A stretch of DNA of 64,000 bases, from contig NZ_CP027783.1 of assembly GCF_003795125.1 (NCBI RefSeq), positions 248,001 to 312,000 on the forward strand, written 5' to 3'. The DNA is from Tetragenococcus osmophilus. Its GTDB lineage: Bacteria > Bacillota > Bacilli > Lactobacillales > Enterococcaceae. A program made the position numbers and the translations under genes. Each line of letters starts with the position of its first letter. The stretch's first letter is position 1. This document shows positions 7,989-16,961 of the stretch, piece after piece. The notes beneath the pieces are model-generated. The model saw only the letters and a program-made list of their open reading frames with translations. It ran no database searches and had not been told where the DNA came from.

Positions 7989-9167
7989 ATGGAAAAACAT
8001 TCCAATGGTTTAACAAAACAATTTGTGCTTTTATTGGCAATAACCTGTGGCGTTGTCGTTGCTAACATGTATTACGTCCAACCTATCGGGACTCAGGTCG
8101 CTGAAAGCTTTCATGTAAGTACCAGTGCGATTGGTAGTATTACGATGTTAACCCAAGTAGGATATGCTTTAGGTTTACTATTCATCGTACCGCTAGGAGA
8201 TGTTTTAAACAAACGGCGGCTTATAATCACTATGGCTGGACTGTCTTCAGTATCTTTATTAAGTGCTTTTGCAGCACCTAATTTCCAGGTATTTATTTTT
8301 TCAGCTTTTTTAATTGGTTTACTTTCTGTCGTTCCACAAATTATCATCCCTTATGGCGCTGTATTAGCAGGTCCCGAAAAACGCGGGCAAATCATGGGAA
8401 AACTTTTAAGTGGATTATTAGTAGGAATTCTATTATCTCGAACATTTTCTGGCATTATTGCTAGTTTTTTACCTTGGCGTTCTATTTATTTGATTGCTCC
8501 ATTGATGATTATTTTATTAACGGTCCTACTTGCAATTAAAATGCCAAAAGATTCTTCAAAAAATACGACACTTTCTTATGTAGCTACGTTAAAAAGTATA
8601 CCCTTACTGGTAAAAAAACAAAAAGTATTACGCGAAGCAGCTGTTTCTGGTTTCTTCATGTTTGGAACATTTTCAATTTTTTGGTCTACACTCATTTTTT
8701 ACATTAGTAGCCCTGTTTATAATTGGGGAACATTTGCAGCAGGAGTATTAGCTATTTTTGGCCTGTCTGGCGCTGTAGCCGCTCCTATTGTAGGCAAATT
8801 ATCCGATAAATATGCACAACGTACCATTGTATGGCTCGGGGTTCTCATGCAAACGAGTAGTTTTATTATCCTACACTTTTTTGCCGCACATATCGTACCA
8901 CTCGTTTTATCCATTATCTTATTAGACATCGGCAACCAATTTGGTCAAGTTGCCAACCAGACACGCGTACAAAATTTAGGAGAACAAGTGAGTAACCGCA
9001 ATAACACTGTTTTTATGTTTTCTTATTTTATTGGTGGAGCAGTTGGTTCATTTTTAGGAACTACGATGTGGGGAATCGCTAATTGGCCTGGCGTCACTTT
9101 GACGGCTCTAGCTTTTCAAGCCTGTGCTATTATTTTTCACCTTTTTGTTTTCCGAAAACAAAGCTAA
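7989..9167 (+). CDS. MFS transporter (drug:H+ antiporter-like)
   Basis: The 392-residue protein has twelve hydrophobic segments and the MFS motif A between helices 2 and 3 (PLGDVLNKRRL); helix 1 carries the NMYYVQPI pattern of the YgaY/YtbD-like branch. The start at 7989 is chosen because AAAGGAGG (7973-7980) is ideally spaced from it; an upstream in-frame extension to 7938 has no ribosome site. It probably exports a small compound across the membrane. Substrate unknown. It is divergent from the cystine transporter gene and closed by its own terminator. Confidence 0.85.
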   Translation: MEKHSNGLTKQFVLLLAITCGVVVANMYYVQPIGTQVAESFHVSTSAIGSITMLTQVGYALGLLFIVPLGDVLNKRRLIITMAGLSSVSLLSAFAAPNFQVFIFSAFLIGLLSVVPQIIIPYGAVLAGPEKRGQIMGKLLSGLLVGILLSRTFSGIIASFLPWRSIYLIAPLMIILLTVLLAIKMPKDSSKNTTLSYVATLKSIPLLVKKQKVLREAAVSGFFMFGTFSIFWSTLIFYISSPVYNWGTFAAGVLAIFGLSGAVAAPIVGKLSDKYAQRTIVWLGVLMQTSSFIILHFFAAHIVPLVLSIILLDIGNQFGQVANQTRVQNLGEQVSNRNNTVFMFSYFIGGAVGSFLGTTMWGIANWPGVTLTALAFQACAIIFHLFVFRKQS

Positions 9168-9240
9168 TTTTTTAAAGAAATAGCCCATTACTCTCTATTT
9201 TTTATGTGCTTTTAACTGCCCTCATCTAATATACGCAAAA

Positions 9241-9287
9241 AAAACTAAGCATTTCTTTTTTTGACAAAAGAAATGCTTAGTTTTTTT
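9241..9287. terminator. Strong bidirectional terminator
   Basis: AAACTAAGCATTTCTTTT pairs with AAAAGAAATGCTTAGTTT, followed by T residues on both strands. It separates the convergent MFS and pepC genes. Confidence 0.9.
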
Positions 9288-9307
9288 ATACCTATGAAAA
9301 TGTCTTA

Positions 9308-10636
9308 TTAAGCTAACGCGCCCATAGGATCCCATGGTGCTAGGACAGTCGGTTCTTTTTCATAAGCAGCTAATTGTTCTTCAGTCAAGAAATCTTTACG
9401 AACAACGATTTGATAAGTATATTCATCCATCCAATCATCGCTTGCAACAAAGAACCCTTTGTCACCGACTTTTTCTCCCCAACTGTTTTCAACTTTCCAT
9501 TTTGTAGATTTACCATCGACGATATCAACACCCGTCAATACCATTGCATGAGTCATCATACTTTCACCATAATCTAAACGTTGTGCTTTGCTTGTGGTAA
9601 AGTCGATATCAAACAATTCATTCATATCATAAGCATCAAGTGACATAATACCACCTTGACGAGTCGAAGATTGGCCTACATCACAGCCAAACCATACGGA
9701 CTCCCCTTGTTCTAATTGTTCTACCGCTAATTTTTTCAGAGTTTCCATATCGACATTCAAATAACGAACGGGTTTTCCGCCTACGACATTTCCTAACATT
9801 TCAACAGTATATGAGGAATTATAAGGCTTATCGTTTGTTGGTGCATTAATGACACTAACATAGTTATCCAAATCCACACCTACGTATTTGTCATAGAAAG
9901 TTTTAGGCGTTAAATCACGATCAATATGGTATTCTTGTTGCTCATCACGATATTCAAAATCAAACGTTGTTGGTGGTGTGCCTAAGGAAATCGCTAAAAG
10001 ATTAAAGACTTCTTGCAACATTTTTTCTCTTTTAGCTTGGATATCACTTTCAGAAGCTCCTTTGGCCACTAATTGGCGTAAAGTAGCTGCATCTTTACGT
10101 AACTTTTTATTTAAATAATTATTTAAATCACGTGAGTTGGTCGAATTACTACTTTCTGGCATAACTGCTTTAGGAACCACGCCGTATTTTTTGAAAAGAG
10201 AGACCATCATGTCCCACTGTCCACCGTCTTGTTGTGGCGTTTCTAATAAAAACGCTACTTTACGACTTGTCACTTCTTGATCTGCCGTAGCCAAAATATT
10301 TTCGTAAAAATAGTTAGCCTTTTCGTATTTGTCCCAAAAATTAGAGTAATTTTGGGATAGTTCAAAATCTTTAAGGTCAAATTGATCTAAAATTTTATGA
10401 CGAAATGTGTTAAGCGCCGCAAACATCCAGCAACGTCCAGATTGTTTTTGGTCCGAGACTTTTCCTGTCTTTAAATCAATAGAAAATACAGGCACATTTG
10501 TTGCTTGTGTACCTATATTTTCTGCTGAGTTACTGATGCCGTTTTTAGTTACAGCATTTTGCACCACTTGTTGTTTTTTATTTTTTTCAAATTCTTCAGC
10601 GAATTTTGTTGTCAATTCGTTTGTAATTTCAGGCAT
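9308..10636 (-). CDS. pepC: Aminopeptidase C (bleomycin hydrolase family)
   Basis: The 442-residue cytoplasmic cysteine peptidase of family C1B removes N-terminal residues from peptides, a key step of nitrogen supply in lactic acid bacteria. The catalytic Cys is in QSGRCWMFAALN (about residue 69), the His in MTHAMVLTGV, and the Asn in KVENSWGEK. The C-terminal extension APWDPMGALA, which occupies the active-site cleft in this family, is intact. The ATG at 10636 is preferred over one seven codons upstream because AAAGGAG lies at the correct distance from it. Confidence 0.95.
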   Translation of the reverse strand: MPEITNELTTKFAEEFEKNKKQQVVQNAVTKNGISNSAENIGTQATNVPVFSIDLKTGKVSDQKQSGRCWMFAALNTFRHKILDQFDLKDFELSQNYSNFWDKYEKANYFYENILATADQEVTSRKVAFLLETPQQDGGQWDMMVSLFKKYGVVPKAVMPESSNSTNSRDLNNYLNKKLRKDAATLRQLVAKGASESDIQAKREKMLQEVFNLLAISLGTPPTTFDFEYRDEQQEYHIDRDLTPKTFYDKYVGVDLDNYVSVINAPTNDKPYNSSYTVEMLGNVVGGKPVRYLNVDMETLKKLAVEQLEQGESVWFGCDVGQSSTRQGGIMSLDAYDMNELFDIDFTTSKAQRLDYGESMMTHAMVLTGVDIVDGKSTKWKVENSWGEKVGDKGFFVASDDWMDEYTYQIVVRKDFLTEEQLAAYEKEPTVLAPWDPMGALA

Positions 10637-10696
10637 TTGTCCATCTCCTTTTTCCATTTACTTAGCTATTTTACTCTTTGTTTTTAGCAAAAACAA

Positions 10697-11719
10697 CTAA
10701 AGGTTATTATAGGATGGGCTATCCTTCTTTCTATTCCCCAAGAAATACTGCTCAATTTTGCTATACGTCCTGCCTACAGGCTCACTTGCTAATACCGTCG
10801 TTAGTATAATACTAGCCAAAGCCAAAATTATAAATCCTGGAAAACCTAAATGTATATCTTCCAAGTTAAAAGCACGCATGCCTCGGATAAAGAAGCCGTG
10901 TAATAGATAAGCAATCAAGGTATATTTTCCTTCTTTAGTATAACTTGTCTCTCGAGTGGGAACTAACGAGAAGAAAGCCAACATGCCAATAATTGCCAGC
11001 ATAAACGTAACAATTCGTACTAAAAAGCCCCATTCAGGAAAATTCAAAAAGTCATCGTAAGGTTTCGAACCAAAGAACATATATTTATTAACCTCATTTA
11101 GATAATTCACTAAGGCATAAATGATGACAAAACCTAAAGCAAAGAACTGTTTATACTTTAAATTTTTGAAACGATCGGCAAAATTTTTAGGAAGATAATA
11201 TCCGATCACAAAAAATGGTAAGAAAACAGCTGTCCGTTGTAAAGTAAGCTCTCGACCAATAAATGGCGTATATCCCACTAGTAAACTAATCAATATACTA
11301 ATCGTAATACCTGCGGAAGGTCGTATTTTCCTGAAAAAATACAAAGAAATTTGCCAGAAAAAAGAACTGATTAAAAACCACAAGGACCAGTTAGGGACAT
11401 CAAGTTGGAAGGTAAAATGTTCTTCTGCACCTGAAAGCCGGTTAAAAAGAGAATATGTCCACTGAAAGAAAATATAAGGAACAATAAATTTTTGAAAACT
11501 TGTAGCTATTGGTGCTCTTTTTTGCGGATCAAATGATTTTGCAAAAAAACCTGAAATAAAAATAAAGGCCGGCATGTGAAATGAAAAGATCGTATAGTAT
11601 AAATCATGATTCCACTGTTCATTTTCGATAAAAGGCTGCATCATATGCCCAAAGACCACTAAAATCATTAATAAAAATTTGGCATTGTCAAAATAAGGGT
11701 CTCGCTTCTTATTTGCCAT
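10697..11719 (-). CDS. Membrane acyltransferase, OatA/family 3 type
   Basis: The 340-residue protein is a multi-pass membrane protein with about ten hydrophobic helices. The N-terminus RDPYFDNAKFLLMILVVFGH carries the conserved His of acyltransferase family 3, and SFHMPAFIFISGFFAKS is the second signature block. Such enzymes transfer acyl (often acetyl) groups to sugars on the outer face of the membrane, for example on cell-wall polymers. The acceptor is unknown. The ribosome site is weak. Confidence 0.83.
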   Translation of the reverse strand: MANKKRDPYFDNAKFLLMILVVFGHMMQPFIENEQWNHDLYYTIFSFHMPAFIFISGFFAKSFDPQKRAPIATSFQKFIVPYIFFQWTYSLFNRLSGAEEHFTFQLDVPNWSLWFLISSFFWQISLYFFRKIRPSAGITISILISLLVGYTPFIGRELTLQRTAVFLPFFVIGYYLPKNFADRFKNLKYKQFFALGFVIIYALVNYLNEVNKYMFFGSKPYDDFLNFPEWGFLVRIVTFMLAIIGMLAFFSLVPTRETSYTKEGKYTLIAYLLHGFFIRGMRAFNLEDIHLGFPGFIILALASIILTTVLASEPVGRTYSKIEQYFLGNRKKDSPSYNNL

Positions 11720-11856
11720 GGAGTTTATTCACCAACTTTTCTATTCTTCTTAATATCATACTTCTATTATAACTGAAAACCATTGCAATTTAGTTGCATT
11801 TTTATGAAAAAACATCAAAAATTTTATTTGTAAGGATTAAACAACGCCAAAAATAA

Positions 11857-11886
11857 AAACAACGCCCGGAAAATTGGACGCTGTTT
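11857..11886 (-). terminator. Terminator behind the APC permease gene
   Basis: On the minus strand AACAGCGTCC pairs with GGGCGTTGTT, followed by TTTATTTTT. Confidence 0.75.
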
Positions 11887-11892
11887 CTCAAA

Positions 11893-13368
11893 TTAAAGTT
11901 TTTTCCTATTTGTCTTAGTTTCAGTAAAAATGTCTTCTTTGCCTAAGATTAAATAGCTCATTTCCTTATCAGAAACTTTTTTATAATCCTTTCGTTTCAC
12001 TAGATAAAATATTATTCCCATTACTATCCAGATAACCAAAGCTATTCTAGATTGAACTTCTAAATATGCAGGAGAACCTGGCACAATAAGAAGACCTAAG
12101 AAGATAACACTAACAATGACTCCTAGTCCAGCAAGAGCCTTTCTCATCGGAGAAATAACATAGTATCCCTTATTATACTGTTGATCCTTTCTCCATTTAA
12201 ACAGAGAAAAAGCAGTATAGCACGTGTAAAAATAAGCGATTGTTACCCCTACTGAAGACATATCCACTACCCAGCCTAACACGTTTCTACCAAACCAAGG
12301 AGCTATCATCGCAATAAGTACAGTAAAGATAATGCTAATATAAGGAGTTTCATACTTCTTATGCAATTTCGAAAAAGCTTTAGGAATAAATTTTGCACGC
12401 GACATCGCAAATAATAAACGACTTGTCGAGATAATAAAGCCATTTAGCCCTGTAATAATTCCCATCGTTAATGCCACCATTACAATTAATAATCCCACAT
12501 TTCCGAGAAGCTCTTTTATTGCAAAGCCAGTTTCCCAAACATTATCAGCAGCTGTAAGATTTTGCCACGGAGTTGAAATTGCTACAGAAAAAATCATCAT
12601 GCCGTATAGTATCACTGCCGCTGCTATAGCAAAAATAATCAATCCGAACGCTTTTTTGGAAGAAAAATTAAATTCTTCTGCCGCTTGCGGTACATTATCG
12701 AAACCGACAAATGCCCACGGGGAAATAGCAATAATAGAGACAATCGCAGCTCCGGCGTTGGTCCCTGAAGGGAAACTCGGGCTAGCGTTTTCTAATCCAG
12801 TACTTGGCTGTGCACCGACTAATACTGAAATAAGTACAATCCCGATAATCATAATCACACAAAAAATAAATTGCGCTTTTCCCGAAAAAACACCGCCCCT
12901 TACATTAAGATAACCAAAGATGGCTAGCGCAACTGTCGCAACCATAATTTCCACACCGTAAACATCTCCACCAGCCACTTCATACATGTATAAGTTCTCT
13001 AGAAGCGAAGGAAAGACAAAACGCATCATTAGTGCAAGAGCTGAAGCATTGAGGGCAACAATACAAATATACCCTAAAGTTAAAAACCAACCACTAATAA
13101 AAGCGTGAGTCTTTCCAAGGCTGATGAACGCATAAGCAAATTCGCCGCCTGACACCGGAAAACTTCTAATAAGAAAACCGTAACTAACGGCAATAAGCAT
13201 CATTAATAAACCACCAATAGCAAGTCCAAGAGAAGCACCTAAAGGACCAGCTGTGGACATCCAGTCTGTCGGTTGTACGAAAGCTCCCCAACCGATAGAA
13301 GAACCTAAAGCTACCGCCCACACCCAATGGGGTTTAAGGCTTTTTTTTAACGTTGTTCGTTTTTCCAT
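11893..13368 (-). CDS. APC family amino acid permease
   Basis: The 491-residue membrane protein has about twelve helices. Helix 1 with GSSIGWGAFVQPTDWM matches the unwound GSxIGxG substrate-binding segment of the amino acid/polyamine/organocation superfamily, and SPWAFVGFDNVPQAAEEF is the conserved helix 6 region. It most likely imports an amino acid or amine by proton symport. The substrate is not identifiable. The N-terminal and C-terminal ends are basic and cytoplasmic. The ribosome-binding site is poor (GGGTG is 17 bases away). Confidence 0.87.
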   Translation of the reverse strand: MEKRTTLKKSLKPHWVWAVALGSSIGWGAFVQPTDWMSTAGPLGASLGLAIGGLLMMLIAVSYGFLIRSFPVSGGEFAYAFISLGKTHAFISGWFLTLGYICIVALNASALALMMRFVFPSLLENLYMYEVAGGDVYGVEIMVATVALAIFGYLNVRGGVFSGKAQFIFCVIMIIGIVLISVLVGAQPSTGLENASPSFPSGTNAGAAIVSIIAISPWAFVGFDNVPQAAEEFNFSSKKAFGLIIFAIAAAVILYGMMIFSVAISTPWQNLTAADNVWETGFAIKELLGNVGLLIVMVALTMGIITGLNGFIISTSRLLFAMSRAKFIPKAFSKLHKKYETPYISIIFTVLIAMIAPWFGRNVLGWVVDMSSVGVTIAYFYTCYTAFSLFKWRKDQQYNKGYYVISPMRKALAGLGVIVSVIFLGLLIVPGSPAYLEVQSRIALVIWIVMGIIFYLVKRKDYKKVSDKEMSYLILGKEDIFTETKTNRKKL

Positions 13369-13788
13369 AATAAACTAATGAAGCACCCTACTTCCAATTT
13401 AAATTTTCCCTCTACATTATAGTTTTACTTGACATCGGATACATTTAGTAGCTTTTTTTGTACTATTGTTAATAACCGTTATAGCAAGCTAACCCGTCTT
13501 AATTAGTCGATTCTATGCTTATATTATGCAGCCCAGGTTCTACATATTTTTTTATCCTACATATCTACGATAATCAAATCATTTTAAAAAGTCCTCTTTT
13601 CTTACAGAACCTTCAACTTTTACTAAGTTATTTTATAATGTAATTAAATTCTAAATCTTCCGTGTTTATGATGTCTAATATTTATACCTATAGGTCTCTA
13701 TTTTTGTTATTTTATAGTTACTATATCTCTCTTTGTAGCTACTTTAAGGTATTCTGATGTTAAGCTAACCTAGAATAGGTATAAAAAA
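13369..13788. other. AT-rich intergenic region without recognisable gene
   Basis: About 420 bases between the permease start and the 3' boundary of the group II intron. A TATAAT lies on the minus strand near 13420, which may be the permease -10 element, but its -35 is poor. I see no ORF of interest, repeat or RNA gene. Confidence 0.5.
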
Positions 13789-15680
13789 ATAGATAGGGTA
13801 GAGGGGAAATAAATTTCCGCCCCTCCCGTCGCACCGTACGTACGGTCCTCGTATACGGCGCTACATTTGTACTGTTTTCACGCTTTATTTAGATAGTAGG
13901 ATAAAGGATCAACCAATCCAGGTCGATCCTTTTTCTTTATGGCTAAAACTTTCGGACTTAACGTAAAGTTGACAACGTCCATCCCGCATTTCCTATACCA
14001 ACCTAATCTAGAATTAGCGACCTTATAAATGTCTTCTTTCTTGAAATGACAATTGAATAGTCGATTCAATTGTTGTAAATTCATATAGATTCGTCGCGGA
14101 AGTTTCCATTGCTTTATAATAATGACACGGACTTTATGTCGTAACCATTGACCAAACTTCGCTAGATAGGTTTTCATACTGCCGATACGGTAGTAATTGA
14201 TCCAGCCTCTTATAATCTGGTTCAGCTTTGTAAATGTCACAGCTAAAGGTCGCGACACGGCATGTTTCCTTTTAAGAACTTCTTTGGTTTTGTCATAGAG
14301 TTTTGTTTTACTGACTTTACTCGGTTTACACTGCCAACCTTTTTGGTTCTTCCAAAAGGTAAATCCTAAAAATTGACTTTGTGTCGGTCGTACGACCTTA
14401 GTTTTTGTGACATTGATTTGCAAGAATAGTTTTCTTTCAATCCAACCAGTAATAGATTTCATCACTCGATTGGCTGCCATCTCGCTTTTGACAAAAATAT
14501 CCGTATCATCCGCGTAACGAACGAAATGCAGCCCCCTTGCTTCTAATTCTTTATCCAGTTTATCCAGATAAATATTCGCTAAAACTGGGCTTAACGGACC
14601 TCCTTGCGGAACTCCGGTTTCGTTCGGGCTAACGAAGCCATTCTCCATAATACCTGCTTTTAAGAAAACACGTATTAAATGAAGGGTTTCTCTATCTTTG
14701 ACCCGTTCTCTAAGGGTCGAGATTAATTGATCATGATTAACTGTATCAAAATATTTCTCAATATCCATATCAATGAGCCATTCATAGCCTTCATTCAAGT
14801 AATCAAGGACTTTTTCAATCGCTTGATGAGCACTTCGACCCGGGCGGAAACCATAACTGGTTTCGCTGAAGTGGACATCGAAGATGCGACTTAATTGTTG
14901 CGCAGTTGCCTGTTGCACCACACGGTCCACCACACTTGGAATCCCTAAAGGTCTTTGCTTCCCATCAGATTTAGGGATATAAACTCTTTTAACCGCCTTT
15001 GGTCGGTAGGTCATCGACCGAATCTCCTGAACAAGGGTATGTCCATGTTGATAGAAATAATGGTCGAGTTCATCGACTGTCATCTCATCAACACCCGGAG
15101 CCCCTTTATTCTTTTTGACCTGTTCGATGGCTTGCGTGATATTTTGATGACTCGTAATCTTTTCAATGAATCTCATGCGCTGTTCCTCCTCTAGTCGTAG
15201 ATTTATCCAAGACCGCCCCCACTATCTTTCCCATCAATAGTTACGTTCTATTGTTCTAGGGTATCCTCGTTTTCGGACTCCTTGGACATTTTCTTCTAGC
15301 GATTCACACTATACAAACATTCGGCCCTTTACTACCTAAACAGTAGCTACTATGGCCTCAGCTGACTTCTTACGACAAACCTTTTTTGACCGTTCGTTCA
15401 CAAACGTCCGTAAGAGCTCCCAGGGTAAGACATTTATCTTTCTCTCCATAACCTCTTGATTTACTGTCTTGGTTTTACGTTTACCTTTTGGACTTCAGCT
15501 TGATATGCAGCCTTATCCACCATTTAGCCTCATCAAGTTCCTGTTCGTAGGCTTGAAAGATTTGCGACACCACTTCCTTCACCCCATCATCACTGATTTC
15601 AGCTTGTGGCTCGCTACGCTTGGCGGTAACTACCTGCGACTGGACTTTCACCAGCTAGATAAATGCCATGCCTGGCACAC
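13789..15680 (-). mobile_element. Complete group IIC intron
   Basis: The 5' end is the canonical GTGTGCCAGGCATGGCA at 15680 reading down. The 3' end lies near 13789-13793, just after a domain V/VI region where CCGTATACGAGG and CCGTACGTACGG with downstream GGGAGGGGCGG...CCCCTCTACC can be seen. Between them lie about 500 bases of ribozyme domains I-IV and a reverse transcriptase gene. The 5' exon is the hairpin and T-run of the tRNA-Asn terminator, the insertion preference known for bacterial class C introns. The 3' boundary is uncertain by a few bases. Confidence 0.88.
13878..15176 (-). CDS. ltrA: Group II intron reverse transcriptase/maturase
   Basis: The 432-residue protein carries RT blocks in order: KGAPGVDEMT, RPLGIPSVVDRVVQQA, SYGFRPGRSAHQAI, LIDMDIEKYFDTVNHD, TGVPQGGPLSPVLANI, and FVRYADDTDIFV with the catalytic YADD. 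The GIIM maturase domain follows (LNQIIRGWINYY). There is no C-terminal HNH endonuclease, as expected for class C. The frame is intact, so splicing and retrohoming may be active. It is encoded in domain IV of the intron at 13789-15680. Confidence 0.95.
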   Translation of the reverse strand: MRFIEKITSHQNITQAIEQVKKNKGAPGVDEMTVDELDHYFYQHGHTLVQEIRSMTYRPKAVKRVYIPKSDGKQRPLGIPSVVDRVVQQATAQQLSRIFDVHFSETSYGFRPGRSAHQAIEKVLDYLNEGYEWLIDMDIEKYFDTVNHDQLISTLRERVKDRETLHLIRVFLKAGIMENGFVSPNETGVPQGGPLSPVLANIYLDKLDKELEARGLHFVRYADDTDIFVKSEMAANRVMKSITGWIERKLFLQINVTKTKVVRPTQSQFLGFTFWKNQKGWQCKPSKVSKTKLYDKTKEVLKRKHAVSRPLAVTFTKLNQIIRGWINYYRIGSMKTYLAKFGQWLRHKVRVIIIKQWKLPRRIYMNLQQLNRLFNCHFKKEDIYKVANSRLGWYRKCGMDVVNFTLSPKVLAIKKKDRPGLVDPLSYYLNKA

Positions 15681-15682
15681 AT

Positions 15683-15716
15683 AAAAAAAGTAACGCCCAA
15701 TCTTGGACATTACTTT
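15683..15716 (-). terminator. Terminator of tRNA-Asn, target of the intron
   Basis: On the minus strand AAAGTAATGTCC pairs over 12 positions (two wobble) with GGGCGTTACTTT, followed by TTTTTTTAT. The next base is the first of the intron. Confidence 0.9.
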
Positions 15717-15724
15717 TCAAAAAG

Positions 15725-15798
15725 CTCCGGCAGTAGGACTCGAACCTACGACATCATGATTAACAGTCATGCGCTACTACCAACTGAGCTATGCCGGA
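15725..15798 (-). tRNA. tRNA-Asn (GTT)
   Basis: A 74-base cloverleaf with acceptor TCCGGCA/TGCCGGA, T-arm with GTTCGAGTC, and anticodon loop CTGTTAA (anticodon GTT). CCA is not encoded. The same sequence occurs behind the 5S rRNA at 54301-54374. Confidence 0.95.
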
Positions 15799-15838
15799 AT
15801 AATAAATATTTTCTTTTTCAAAAAACAAAGAAGCAAAA

Positions 15839-15920
15839 GAGCGCAGATATACACAAAAATAAATCATCTAGCCTACAAATCATGCAAGTAGACTATTTCT
15901 AAGATAAGCTCCCTGCGCTC
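15839..15920. other. 82-base inverted repeat with internal hairpin
   Basis: GAGCGCAG at 15839-15846 and CTGCGCTC at 15913-15920 can close a structure that also contains an inner stem (CTAGCCTAC with GTAGACTA). On the minus strand TTTTGC follows. It lies behind the DUF6275 stop and ahead of tRNA-Asn, so it may be that gene's terminator or a small RNA. Confidence 0.35.
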
Positions 15921-15948
15921 GTTTTCTAGCTTCTCTTTATAAGCAAAC

Positions 15949-16197
15949 TTAAACCTTATGGGTGATACTTTTAACTTTCTTATAAGCCTCTACGTAAATT
16001 TCGCCTTTATCTCCATCGTATGTGGATTGATAGTACATATCATCAGATAAAGTTGTATCCAACAAAGCCTTGTTATTTTGCAAGGTTTTAGCAGACCACA
16101 CGGTATAAATACGAAATTCTTCACTATTGTCTGAATTTTCAGCGATATAATCACGAATAACGCTCTTACTTGTTTTCAAAAAATCTTTTGGATCCAT
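15949..16197 (-). CDS. DUF6275 family protein, phage-type
   Basis: The 82-residue protein has the pattern of DUF6275, a small family found mostly in phages and prophages of lactic acid bacteria: VWSAKTLQNNKALLDTTL and YYQSTYDGDKGEIYVEAYKK are its conserved blocks. Function unknown. AAGGAAGG precedes the ATG. No other phage gene is nearby, but the gene lies between an intact tRNA-Asn and a decayed tRNA-like copy, which suggests a relic of an integrated element. Confidence 0.7.
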   Translation of the reverse strand: MDPKDFLKTSKSVIRDYIAENSDNSEEFRIYTVWSAKTLQNNKALLDTTLSDDMYYQSTYDGDKGEIYVEAYKKVKSITHKV

Positions 16198-16227
16198 TTT
16201 AATTCCTTCCTTCCATTTCTAATTAAC

Positions 16228-16301
16228 TCTGACAGTAGAACTCGAGCTTCTAGCAGATTCACTCAATATTATAAGCTACTACCAATTGAGTCATGCTGGA
16301 A
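16228..16301 (-). pseudogene. Degenerate tRNA-Asn copy
   Basis: The stretch aligns along its length with tRNA-Asn at 15725-15798: GACAGTAGAACTCGAG (T-arm), AAGCTACTACCAATTGAG (D-arm) and CATGCTGGAA (acceptor) are recognisable, but the anticodon arm is scrambled (CTCAATATTATAAG) and the acceptor ends no longer pair. It is a tRNA pseudogene or an attachment-site remnant about 430 bases from the intact copy. Confidence 0.7.
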
Positions 16302-16413
16302 AGTTTACATAATAAATATAACAAATTACTTTTAAATCAGCAAGCTATGGGCTTTTAATTTGGAAGGAAAATTAGTAGAATGAAGCAAAAATTATTATAA
16401 AAAGGAGCACACA

Positions 16414-16944
16414 TTGATTACTTTAAGAACAATTGAACCTTCTGATTACCAAACAGTCGAAAAATTAATCCGTGAAGCATTTACAAACACCCAAGAAGGT
16501 TACGAAAATGAAGCCGAACTTGTCGATAATTTGCGAAATGATCCTGCTTATCAAAGTTACTTTGAAATTATCGCATTAAAAAATGACACCATTGTAGGTC
16601 ATGGGCTTTTGAGTGAAGTTTCGGTTTATAAAGATGGTAAAATAATAAGTACTGGATTATGTTTAGCTCCATTAGCGGTACTGCCCCAAGAGCAAAATCA
16701 AGGGATTGGTGCGAAACTTTTAGCTGAACTTGAAGCTCGAGCTCAAGATAAGGGTTATCCTTTCATCAATATATTAGGACATCCTGATTATTACTCAAAA
16801 TTTGACTATAAACTCGCCAGCCATTATGGTATTTATGCTCCATTTCCAGTTCCTGATAACTCCTACTTTATTAAAGAACTTAAAACAGACAGTCTAACAA
16901 ATGTTCAAGGTACTATTTCCTATTTAGATGCGTTTAATAACTAA
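16414..16944 (+). CDS. GNAT family N-acetyltransferase (YhbS-like)
   Basis: The 176-residue protein has the GNAT fold: TLRTIEPSDYQTVEKLI at the start, then GLCLAPLAVLPQEQNQGIGAKLL with the acetyl-CoA-binding Q-x-x-G-x-G/A motif, and GHPDYYSKFDYKLASHYGI typical of the YhbS branch. It transfers acetyl from acetyl-CoA to an unknown amine. The start is a TTG at 16414 with AAAGGAG seven bases upstream. It forms an operon with a second GNAT gene 17 bases downstream. Confidence 0.85.
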   Translation: MITLRTIEPSDYQTVEKLIREAFTNTQEGYENEAELVDNLRNDPAYQSYFEIIALKNDTIVGHGLLSEVSVYKDGKIISTGLCLAPLAVLPQEQNQGIGAKLLAELEARAQDKGYPFINILGHPDYYSKFDYKLASHYGIYAPFPVPDNSYFIKELKTDSLTNVQGTISYLDAFNN

Positions 16945-16961
16945 ACTGGAGGCGAATAAAA

